Of a DNA stretch of 5,628 bases, positions 1 to 5,628 are shown in pieces. Source of the stretch: an uncultured Bacteroidales bacterium. GTDB lineage: Bacteria > Bacteroidota > Bacteroidia > Bacteroidales > Paludibacteraceae. Numbering within the stretch: position 1 is the stretch's first letter; each line of letters starts with the position of its first letter. The stretch spans positions 1-5,628 of the forward strand of contig CALGCU010000216.1 in NCBI GenBank assembly GCA_937886455.1, written 5' to 3'. Both the position numbers and the translations under genes were made by a program. The notes beneath the pieces were generated by a model. It searched no databases, was not told the origin of the DNA, and saw only the letters and a program-made list of their open reading frames with translations.

Positions 1-1395
1 ATTCAATTGATGGCTATACAAGAACATCCTTATTATGGTTCGTTTGGCTATCATGTGTCTAATTTTTTTGCTCCTTCTTCTCGTTTTGGTACACCCGAAG
101 AACTGAAACACTTGATTGAGGATGCTCACCAAATGGGTATTGCTGTCATTATGGATTTAGTGCATTCTCATGCGGTAAAGAATGAATTAGAGGGTATTGG
201 CCTCTTAGATGGTACACCTTATCAGTATTTCCATGATGGTGCACGTCGTGTTCATCCTGCTTGGGATTCTTTGTGTTTTAACTATGGAAAGTATGAGGTG
301 TTGCATTTCTTACTTTCCAATTGTAAGTATTGGTTAGAAGAGTTTCACTTTGACGGATTCCGATTTGATGGTGTCACCAGTATGCTTTATCGGAGTCATG
401 GATTAGGTGAGCATTTTAGTGGTTATGGTGATTACTACAACCTCAATCAAGATGGTGAAGCTATTTGTTATTTGACTCTTGCCAATAAATTAATCCATCA
501 GGTTAATCGCCGTGCAATTACCATTGCGGAGGAGATGAGCGGTATGCCTGGTTTGGCTTATCCTGTGCACAAAGGTGGTATGGGATTTGATTATCGCCTT
601 GCTATGGGAATACCCGATTTCTGGATTAAGATGATTAAAGAAGTAAAAGATGAAGATTGGCATCCTGGACATATTCTATGGGAACTAACCAATAGACGTT
701 CAGATGAAAAAACTATTTCTTATGCAGAGAGTCACGATCAAGCTTTAGTGGGCGACAAAACAATTATTTTCCGTTTGATTGATGCTGACATGTATTGGCA
801 CATGCAACACGGACACACCACTTATATGGTGGACCGTGGTATAGCGCTACACAAGATGATACGCCTTATTACTCTTTCTACTATCAATGGAGGTTATCTC
901 AACTTTATGGGAAATGAGTTTGGACATCCAGAATGGATTGACTTTCCAAGAGAGGGGAATGGATGGTCACATAAATATGCTCGCAGACAGTGGGAATTAG
1001 TGGACAATAAAGATCTTTCTTACTATGAATTGGGACTTTTTGATGAAGCTATGACTCACTTGGTGAGTGGTGTGAGTGGATTTAATAAGCTTCCTATTAT
1101 TACTTTATGGGATAAGGAAGGCGACCAAGTGTTGGCATATCAAAGAGGCGACTTAGTGTTTGTTTTTAACTTTAATGGACAAAAATCTTTCACAGACTAC
1201 GGCATATTGGCAGAGCCAGGATCGTATGAAGTAGTGCTTAATACCGATGACAAGAAGTTTGCCGGATTTGGTTTGGCTGATGATTCTATCATACACTTCA
1301 CACACCATGATGCACTCTATAAGAAAGCCAATAAAGAATGGCTCAAACTTTATCTTCCGGCTCGTTCGGCAGTAGTGTTACGGAAGAGAGAATAA
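1..1395 (+). CDS. glgB: 1,4-alpha-glucan branching enzyme (GH13), 5'-truncated by window edge
   Basis: Catalyses formation of alpha-1,6 branches in glycogen in the cytoplasm by cutting an alpha-1,4 chain and transferring it. The frame is open from base 1 and begins inside the well-known motif IQLMAIQEHPYYGSFGYHV, so the TTG at 7 is an internal leucine and not a start. About 464 residues remain; family members of about 670-700 residues would have lost the N-terminal CBM48-like domain and early barrel. All four GH13 motifs of the remaining barrel are visible (numbered from base 1): DLVHSHAVKN (region I, D52), GFRFDGVTS (nucleophile D123, bases 367-369), IAEEMSG (acid/base E177, bases 529-531) and YAESHDQA (H245, D246). 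The final ~80 residues form the C-terminal beta domain (DLVFVFNFNG onward). The DLVHSHAVKN and YAESHDQALVGDKT forms match the eukaryote-like GH13_8 branch found in Bacteroidetes rather than the E. coli type. The gene is intact to its TAA at 1393-1395 and is convergent with the next gene. Confidence 0.96.
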   Translation: MQLMAIQEHPYYGSFGYHVSNFFAPSSRFGTPEELKHLIEDAHQMGIAVIMDLVHSHAVKNELEGIGLLDGTPYQYFHDGARRVHPAWDSLCFNYGKYEVLHFLLSNCKYWLEEFHFDGFRFDGVTSMLYRSHGLGEHFSGYGDYYNLNQDGEAICYLTLANKLIHQVNRRAITIAEEMSGMPGLAYPVHKGGMGFDYRLAMGIPDFWIKMIKEVKDEDWHPGHILWELTNRRSDEKTISYAESHDQALVGDKTIIFRLIDADMYWHMQHGHTTYMVDRGIALHKMIRLITLSTINGGYLNFMGNEFGHPEWIDFPREGNGWSHKYARRQWELVDNKDLSYYELGLFDEAMTHLVSGVSGFNKLPIITLWDKEGDQVLAYQRGDLVFVFNFNGQKSFTDYGILAEPGSYEVVLNTDDKKFAGFGLADDSIIHFTHHDALYKKANKEWLKLYLPARSAVVLRKRE

Positions 1396-1452
1396 TTCAT
1401 AGATGACGCAGATGTAGATAGGATACTTAGGTCAGAATAAGTTTGCATCATT

Positions 1453-1506
1453 AAATAAGATTGAGGCTAATCGTAATGAATACTGATTAGCCTCAATCTT
1501 ATTTTT
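1453..1506. terminator. Probable bidirectional intrinsic terminator between convergent genes
   Basis: A perfect 20-bp inverted repeat pairs 1453-1472 with 1485-1504 around a 12-nt loop (GTAATGAATACT). On the + strand the stem runs into a T-rich end (TTATTTTTA), giving a classic terminator for glgB 57 nt after its stop. On the - strand the stem ends in TTATTTAAT, a weaker U-rich tail, so it may also stop transcripts of the esterase gene, whose stop codon lies 14 nt before the hairpin. The position in the only gap between two convergent genes supports a shared terminator. The stem has a modest G+C core (GAGGC/GCCTC). Confidence 0.85.
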
Positions 1507-1518
1507 ATAGTAATGTTG

Positions 1519-3369
1519 TTATTTTATAATTGCGCCCATAATGTTATACTTTACACCATTGTGAATGATAATCAGTTGTCCATCTTGCCACACTTTCTTG
1601 GTCTGTGTATCCACAGTGGGGGTGGTGAGCGCTGTAGATGATACAGCTTGTCCTTCTATCTTCACATCCTTGAGGCAGATATATTTTCCACTTTTTTCTT
1701 CTGCGATATTATGCCAAGGTAGTACTCTTAGGTGGAATGTTTCTCCTGCCGGTATAGTGATTGTGGGAGTGAGATTAAGTTCTTCAGGAGTTGCGTGGGT
1801 CATGTTAAGTCTTTCATAGATAGTTGTTACACCTTCCATATTATCTCCCATTCCTGTGTTCAGGTGGAAGCACATACTTCCTGTGGAATACGATGATACT
1901 TTCATGGATATATTTGTTACTCTCACATCCATTGTAGCCGGTGCAGTGATAGCAAAGTCAATATATCTTGTTGCATTTTCATCTATTTCTCCTCCAGGCC
2001 ATGCTGCTTTTGCTCCAGAATCATCTGCATGGTGAATGCGTACAAATGTGCTACCATCAGTAAAGTCAGATTTTGTATCTGTAGCTACCATGTGTGACAA
2101 TGTGAGTTGCGCGGAGATAGGACCTTCCACTATCGGTTCAGGGATGGGTTTTGCATTAATAGCCCATGTGGCACTCACTTTTGTTCCTCCAGCCAAAGAG
2201 ATTACGTTTGCATTGACAGGTACCACAATGCGTGTTTCACCAGATGTGATAACCAAAGAATCGTTTATATATCCAGCTTCAGTATAGTTGGCATGTACAT
2301 ACACTCTTTGAAAAAGAGTGCTACCTTGATATGATGCTTGCGCAGTAGTAGCAAATGTGTTGTTGTCAGTAGATACTTGTAGGTTTTTACCGGCTGTGAT
2401 AAGTACATTACCTTCTTCCGGTTGAAGTCCAAATCCGGTCAATAAGATTTCTTTAGCTTGTTGTACGCCTTGATAAGTGTCTCCAATTTCCAATGTTGTC
2501 GGTGATGCAGTAATGGAAGTTGGGATAGATATATATTGTGCTAAAATGCCAGCATCTTTGAGTAATTGTGCTCCTAAACGTGCGATTAGATTTGCTCCCA
2601 ATGTTGCTGTGTGCGTTCTGTCATCTTTACAGAAAAGCAGTGCGGTGCATTGGGCGTCTCCATATTGTAGGTAGAGTTCTTTGGTGGCAGTTGTTAAATC
2701 AATGAAAGGTACATTTTTTTCCTCTGCTACTTGTCTCATGGCATAGGCATAGTCCATAGAGTGGTCATCAGCAGGAACAGATTGTCCGGTGAGTAATTGT
2801 CCATTTTCAATTTTATAGAAAGAATCACCGAGGTCGTGTTGTCCTTTGCGTGTGATAGTGTTACCAGAGAAGTATTTTCTACAAATCGGTGAGACTAAAA
2901 CCGGATTGACCCCTAATTCCCTTGCTTCGTCTATGAAGAGGCGCAGAAATTCCTTATAAGTGGTAGAGGGGCATGTACCCCTTTTGTCAGTTGGGATAGG
3001 TAGTCCATTAGCTTCACAATATGCAGCATATTCTAAATTGTCAGTGCCATAGGTTACAGTACCTTCGTCGTTATGTGCAAATTGTATTAACAGATAATCG
3101 CCTTTGGTCATTTGTCCTTTAACAGAAGGCCATAGGTTTGCTGTGGTGTAGAATTGTCGTGTGTCGGCTCCGGACTTTCCTCTATTGTTAATGGTAACAA
3201 AGTCTCCATCAAAAAAGGCTTGTAAAAATTGACACCAGCCTCTTTTGTCTGTTGTGTTTTCGTCATAGTTTGCCATTGTAGAGTCGCCAATGGTGTGTAC
3301 TTTAATGGTGGCGCCTACTTGCCCAATTAGTGTGAGCAATACTAAAATTACAGTGAAAATTTTTTTCAT
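1519..3369 (-). CDS. Secreted SGNH esterase, rhamnogalacturonan acetylesterase-like (CE12), with Ig-like and C-terminal beta domains
   Basis: Predicted exported deacetylase of 616 residues. I start at the ATG at 3369-3367 because it opens directly on a signal peptide (MKKIFTVILVLLTLIGQVGA). The frame extends upstream to 3444, but that would add 25 non-hydrophobic-leader residues and overlap the previous gene. Residues 23-275 are an SGNH/CE12 fold: block I GDST (nucleophile S30), block II NNRGKSG (G64), block III QFAHND (N100), block V DRTH (D250, H253). CE12 enzymes usually remove acetyl groups from rhamnogalacturonan or pectin. Residues about 281-390 look like an Ig-like beta domain (SITASPTTLEIG start, VVPVNANVIS end). 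Residues about 415-575 look like another beta-sandwich that I cannot name. The protein ends with DGQLIIIHNGVKYNIMG, a short tail resembling those on many secreted Bacteroidales glycan enzymes. It starts 14 nt after the peptidase gene with no SD, so it is probably in the same transcript. No SusC/D or other pectin genes are in view, so the substrate is inferred only. Confidence 0.85.
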   Translation of the reverse strand: MKKIFTVILVLLTLIGQVGATIKVHTIGDSTMANYDENTTDKRGWCQFLQAFFDGDFVTINNRGKSGADTRQFYTTANLWPSVKGQMTKGDYLLIQFAHNDEGTVTYGTDNLEYAAYCEANGLPIPTDKRGTCPSTTYKEFLRLFIDEARELGVNPVLVSPICRKYFSGNTITRKGQHDLGDSFYKIENGQLLTGQSVPADDHSMDYAYAMRQVAEEKNVPFIDLTTATKELYLQYGDAQCTALLFCKDDRTHTATLGANLIARLGAQLLKDAGILAQYISIPTSITASPTTLEIGDTYQGVQQAKEILLTGFGLQPEEGNVLITAGKNLQVSTDNNTFATTAQASYQGSTLFQRVYVHANYTEAGYINDSLVITSGETRIVVPVNANVISLAGGTKVSATWAINAKPIPEPIVEGPISAQLTLSHMVATDTKSDFTDGSTFVRIHHADDSGAKAAWPGGEIDENATRYIDFAITAPATMDVRVTNISMKVSSYSTGSMCFHLNTGMGDNMEGVTTIYERLNMTHATPEELNLTPTITIPAGETFHLRVLPWHNIAEEKSGKYICLKDVKIEGQAVSSTALTTPTVDTQTKKVWQDGQLIIIHNGVKYNIMGAIIK

Positions 3370-3383
3370 GACCAGTAGATTTA

Positions 3384-4643
3384 TTAAAGTTGTGATTGTT
3401 CTGTGAATTGAATGGCATTCAAACGTTGTATTAGCGAATCGCATACGAGTGTAAATGCTGCTTTGTTTTCCTCGCTGATTGGTTTTTTAGGTTGTGATTT
3501 AATAGTGAGTGGATTTACAGGTTTTCCATTTTCAAAAACACGGAAATCTAAGTGAGGTCCAGTGGATAGTCCGGTGGATCCTACGTATCCGATGACTTGT
3601 TTCTGGTCTACATAGTCTCCTACATTCAGTCCTTTAGCAAAGCGGGATAGGTGCATATAGGTGGTGGTGTAGGTTGAGTTATGACGTATTTTTACATAGT
3701 TTCCTCCTCCACGAGCCTGATATGCTTTAGCGATTACTTTTCCGCTACCGATGGCATATACCGGTGTTCCTACCGGTGCAGCATAATCTACTCCGTGGTG
3801 TGCTCTGTATCGTTTTAACACAGGATGGTAGCGATTGTTGCTGAAACGTGAGGAGATGCGATAAAAGTCTAATGGTGCTTTTAGAAAAGCGCCTTCCAGA
3901 CTATTTCCGTCAGCATTGTAAAAGAGTTCTTCGTCTTCTTGGATAAAAGGTATGGCGTAGAACAAATTGTTGTTTGCCTTAAAAGATGCGGCTAATACTT
4001 TATAGTTGTTCAGCGGTGTGTTTTCAATAAACTCTTGTGCGTAAATCAGTCGGAATTCATCTCCATTTTGGATGCCGAAGAAGTCAATTGACCATCCAAA
4101 TATGTGTGATAACATTACTGCCAATACCGGAGAAGTTCCGGTGTTTTCCATTGTTTCCCACAGTGATGATTGGATGTTTCCTGCGACTTCATTTTCTTTC
4201 CACTCGCTTGGATTATATCCTTTGAAGGGTGTGTAGTTGTTTTGTAGGTCAAAACGGATGTACACTTTGGGGCTTTCCTCATAAATGAAATATCTTGGTG
4301 TGGGGATTGAGTCTTTTTCTGTTAGGAATGCGCAAGTTTGTCCCGGTTTTATGGTCTTTACGTTAAATATTGAATCGGGACATTGTGTCAGTTGATACAC
4401 TTCCGTAAGGTTCATGCCGAATGCCATCAATACATCTGTTAGGGTTTCTCCGGCTTGGATTGTATCGTATTGCGTGTTATAGTATTCAATGGGTATGCCA
4501 TATTTCCAGATTGTGTCAACCTGTTCGGATAACCCTACTTCTTGTTCTTCGGAGTTGGTTTTTTCTCTTTTGCTGCATGTGCAGAAAAAGCATAGTAAGG
4601 TGGCGATTAATAGATTTATGTAAATAAGTTTTCTATTTTTCAT
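3384..4643 (-). CDS. M23 family metallopeptidase, probable lipoprotein (MepM/Csd3-like)
   Basis: Predicted peptidoglycan endopeptidase of 419 residues acting in the periplasm. The N-terminus (MKNRKLIYINLLIATLLCFFCTCSK) is a hydrophobic leader ending in Cys; C23 (or C21) followed by SKREK suggests a lipoprotein, although the lipobox is loose. Residues about 59-108 (YDTIQAGETLTDVL onward) are LysM/OapA-like. Residues about 155-205 (SLWETMENTG...IFGWSIDFF) match the second N-terminal domain of Csd3/MepM-type peptidases. Residues about 255-380 are the M23 catalytic domain: HHGVDYAAPVGTPVYA (H282 and D286 of HxxxD), TYMHLSRF (H331) and GPHLDFRVF (H364). The usual HxH motif reads HLD here, with D366 in place of the second histidine. 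The start is the only plausible ATG; upstream (TTAGCTTTGCCCAC) has no SD. It lies 205 nt after tadA and is followed 14 nt later by the esterase, so these two envelope genes likely form a unit. Cleavage specificity cannot be read from sequence. Confidence 0.93.
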   Translation of the reverse strand: MKNRKLIYINLLIATLLCFFCTCSKREKTNSEEQEVGLSEQVDTIWKYGIPIEYYNTQYDTIQAGETLTDVLMAFGMNLTEVYQLTQCPDSIFNVKTIKPGQTCAFLTEKDSIPTPRYFIYEESPKVYIRFDLQNNYTPFKGYNPSEWKENEVAGNIQSSLWETMENTGTSPVLAVMLSHIFGWSIDFFGIQNGDEFRLIYAQEFIENTPLNNYKVLAASFKANNNLFYAIPFIQEDEELFYNADGNSLEGAFLKAPLDFYRISSRFSNNRYHPVLKRYRAHHGVDYAAPVGTPVYAIGSGKVIAKAYQARGGGNYVKIRHNSTYTTTYMHLSRFAKGLNVGDYVDQKQVIGYVGSTGLSTGPHLDFRVFENGKPVNPLTIKSQPKKPISEENKAAFTLVCDSLIQRLNAIQFTEQSQL

Positions 4644-4648
4644 GTGGG

Positions 4649-4656
4649 CAAAGCTA
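4649..4656 (-). promoter_or_regulatory. Possible Bacteroidetes -7 promoter element (TAnnTTTG)
   Basis: On the - strand the bases TAGCTTTG match the Bacteroidetes -7 consensus TAnnTTTG exactly, 5 nt before the ATG of the peptidase gene. No TTTG-type -33 box is seen about 20 nt further upstream. If used, transcription would begin at or next to the ATG and give a leaderless or nearly leaderless mRNA, which makes the match doubtful. An 8-base motif with two free positions also occurs by chance in AT-rich DNA. Confidence 0.25.
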
Positions 4657-4729
4657 AAATTTTGTTGCGGATTTTCCTTTAGTTAATTTCTATATAGTTG
4701 TTATTTGTTTCGTATCTTCATCTTATCTA

Positions 4730-4751
4730 ATGGTAACGGTATGGTAACGGG
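4730..4751. repeat. Tandem direct repeat, two copies of an 11-bp unit
   Basis: ATGGTAACGGT at 4730-4740 is followed immediately by ATGGTAACGGG at 4741-4751, identical at 10 of 11 positions. A partial third copy (ATGGTAA) sits at 4819-4825, at the other end of the repeat island. Confidence 0.85.
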
Positions 4752-4785
4752 GATGCTTATTGTTTCTTTGCTTGTTCCTATCTCT

Positions 4786-4818
4786 GACTGTCGGCTCACC
4801 GTCGGCTGACCGTCGGGG
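4786..4818. repeat. Tandem direct repeat, three copies of an 11-bp unit (GTCGG core)
   Basis: Units are GACTGTCGGCT (4786-4796), CACCGTCGGCT (4797-4807) and GACCGTCGGGG (4808-4818). The core GTCGG is kept in all three, and the spacer before it alternates between GAC and CAC. The period equals that of the neighbouring ATGGTAACGG array. The block is noticeably richer in G+C than the surrounding intergenic DNA. Short self-complementary pieces (GTCGGCTGAC, CGGCTCACCG) could form only weak hairpins. Confidence 0.85.
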
Positions 4819-4848
4819 ATGGTAAGTTTTAGATAAGTGTGACTTCTA

Positions 4849-5292
4849 TTATCGTTTGTTGGTGAAGAATTGTTTGATGAGGTTGGAACATTCTTCTTCC
4901 ATGATGCCTGAGTGTACTTCGCATTTTGGGTGTAGTGCACGTGGGGCGAATAGTTGGTATCCTCTTTTTTCGTCGTGTGCTCCGAATACGAGTCGTCGTA
5001 TTTGTGCCCATCCGATGGCTCCAGCGCACATGATGCAAGGTTCTAATGTAACATATAGTGTACATTCGGGCAGGTATTTGCTTCCTAGTGTTTGCATGGC
5101 CGCAGTGAGTGCTTGCATTTCGGCATGTGCAGTGACGTCTTGTAGCATTTCGGTGAGGTTGTGTCCTCTTCCGACAATTTGTTTGTTGCACACAATGATA
5201 CATCCGACCGGTATTTCTCCTTGTTCGTATGCTTTTTGCGCCTCGTCTAAAGCGAGTCGCATGTAGTGTAGGTCATCATTCGTCTGCAACAT
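4849..5292 (-). CDS. tadA: tRNA-specific adenosine deaminase TadA
   Basis: Deaminates adenosine 34 to inosine in the anticodon of tRNA-Arg(ACG), allowing it to read CGU, CGC and CGA codons; cytoplasmic zinc enzyme, usually a homodimer. The 147-residue product carries the full deaminase signature: GHN (N45), HAE (zinc ligand H56, proton shuttle E58) and PCIMC (zinc ligands C86 and C89), followed by RRLVFGAHDEKRG. Length is near the normal 150-170 residues. The ATG at 5292-5290 is preferred over the internal Met11 because residues before Met11 belong to the usual N-terminal helix region. The start lies inside the end of parE (17-nt overlap), which implies translational coupling; the purine-rich GGAAGAAG just before the ATG may help but is also parE coding sequence. 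The TAA is at 4851-4849, and the repeat island begins 12 nt later. Confidence 0.95.
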   Translation of the reverse strand: MLQTNDDLHYMRLALDEAQKAYEQGEIPVGCIIVCNKQIVGRGHNLTEMLQDVTAHAEMQALTAAMQTLGSKYLPECTLYVTLEPCIMCAGAIGWAQIRRLVFGAHDEKRGYQLFAPRALHPKCEVHSGIMEEECSNLIKQFFTNKR

Positions 5293-5628
5293 CTTCTTCC
5301 ACTACTAGATTATCAATGATGAAGTTTTGTCGTTCGGCAGTGTTTTTGCCCATATAGAATGAAAGTAGGTCGGATACGGCGTCTTCTTTTCGTAGGCTGA
5401 CACGGTCGAGTCTCATGTTTTCTCCGATGAGTTCACGGAATTCGTCTGGTGATATTTCTCCTAATCCTTTGAATCGTGTGATTTCAGCGTTTGTTCCCAG
5501 TTTTTGTATGGCCGTGAGTCGTTCTTCTTCCGAGTAGCAGTAGATGGTGTCTTTTTTGTTTCGTACACGGAAGAGAGGTGTTTGCAGAATGTAAACGTGT
5601 CCTTTTTTGATGAGGTCCGGGAAGAATT
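5276..5628 (-). CDS. parE: DNA topoisomerase IV subunit B (ParE), C-terminal fragment cut by window edge
   Basis: The frame is open from the right edge (first full codon at 5626) to TGA at 5278-5276 and gives 116 residues. The translation runs FFPDLIKKGHVYILQTPLFRV ..., and contains ITRFKGLGEISPDEF and MRLDRVSLRK, then ends NTAERQNFIIDNLVVEEDVADE. The PLFRV and RFKGLGE segments are the conserved end of the TOPRIM/C-terminal region of type IIA topoisomerase B subunits, which supply the ATPase and TOPRIM parts of the enzyme that decatenates daughter chromosomes. The sequence GEISPDEF after KGLGE and the INN/IDNL-type tail fit Bacteroidetes ParE better than GyrB, but a GyrB paralogue cannot be fully excluded because the ATPase domain is outside the window. 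The gene overlaps tadA by 17 nt in a different frame, indicating one transcript. Confidence 0.88.
   Translation of the reverse strand, partial: FFPDLIKKGHVYILQTPLFRVRNKKDTIYCYSEEERLTAIQKLGTNAEITRFKGLGEISPDEFRELIGENMRLDRVSLRKEDAVSDLLSFYMGKNTAERQNFIIDNLVVEEDVADE

Larger units (their letters stand above)
4722..4837. repeat. Compact intergenic repeat island framed by a 9-bp perfect inverted repeat
   Basis: CTTATCTAA at 4722-4730 and its exact reverse complement TTAGATAAG at 4829-4837 bracket a 116-bp segment. Inside are two tandem arrays with an 11-bp period (listed separately), a short direct repeat GGGGATG at 4749-4755 and 4815-4821, and a third ATGGTAA at 4819-4825 echoing the left array. The segment fills more than half of the 205-bp gap between tadA and the peptidase gene; the rest of the gap (4644-4721) is AT-rich with no gene seen, apart from the possible promoter element. 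The pattern resembles a dispersed intergenic repeat or small non-autonomous element, but no target-site duplication is evident next to the inverted repeat and the copy number cannot be judged from one window. Confidence 0.5.

Noticed and set aside
7..9. TTG as a start codon for the branching enzyme
   Set aside because: The frame is open to base 1 and the codons before it (ATT CAA) complete the conserved IQLMAIQEHPYY motif, so TTG encodes an internal Leu and the true start is outside the window.
490..672. 60-residue - strand frame inside the branching enzyme gene
   Set aside because: It is antisense to the conserved GH13 catalytic region and has no recognisable features.
2036..2334. Two + strand frames antisense to the esterase
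   Set aside because: They overlap each other and lie wholly inside a well-supported gene; no motifs are seen.
3370..3444. 25-residue N-terminal extension of the esterase frame
   Set aside because: It overlaps the end of the peptidase gene and would bury the signal peptide that begins at the ATG at 3369.
4786..4818. CRISPR array
   Set aside because: The units are only 11 bp long with no unique spacers between repeats, so this is a short tandem array.
4701..4940. 79-residue frame on the - strand across the tadA 3' end and the repeat island
   Set aside because: It overlaps tadA in another frame, its sequence is largely translated repeat, and it shows no recognisable domain.
4829..5203. 124-residue frame on the - strand inside tadA
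   Set aside because: Composition is Thr/Arg/His-rich as expected of an out-of-frame reading of tadA, which itself has a complete deaminase signature.
4856..5266. 136-residue frame on the + strand antisense to tadA
   Set aside because: It mirrors a real gene on the other strand and has Cys/Ser-rich low-complexity content with no domain.

Overview
The window looks like a piece of a Bacteroidales chromosome, probably Prevotellaceae or Bacteroidaceae, although the exact genus cannot be read from it. The evidence is: a eukaryote-type (GH13_8-like) glycogen branching enzyme; a topoisomerase IV B-subunit C-terminus and a TadA of the Bacteroidetes type; a secreted carbohydrate esterase with a short C-terminal tail typical of Bacteroidales exported proteins; a Csd3/MepM-like M23 lipoprotein; AT-rich DNA; and no convincing Shine-Dalgarno sequence before the envelope genes.

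Layout. Positions 1-1395 (+) hold the 3' two thirds of glgB, cut by the left window edge. A 20-bp perfect hairpin at 1453-1504 separates it from a convergent leftward block and probably terminates both sides. Read in its own direction (right to left), that block is: the 3' end of parE (5276 to beyond the right edge), tadA (4849-5292, overlapping parE by 17 nt), a 205-bp intergenic gap, an M23 metallopeptidase lipoprotein (3384-4643), and 14 nt later a secreted three-part SGNH/CE12-like esterase (1519-3369). The intergenic gap at 4644-4848 contains a compact repeat island: two tandem arrays, both with an 11-bp period, framed by a 9-bp perfect inverted repeat.

How the genes relate. parE and tadA are housekeeping genes (chromosome decatenation; wobble inosine in tRNA) and are coupled by overlap. 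The peptidase and esterase both carry export signals and are almost certainly co-transcribed, so they form a small cell-envelope unit. The esterase either works on acetylated polysaccharides (the usual CE12 role) or, more speculatively, on an envelope glycan. GlgB is on the other strand and belongs to glycogen storage; it has no evident link to the rest.

No RNA gene, CRISPR array, insertion sequence or phage gene was seen. No clearly new defence or mobile system is visible. The items most worth a second look are the 4722-4837 repeat island, the HxD variant of the M23 metal motif, and the uncharacterised C-terminal half of the esterase.
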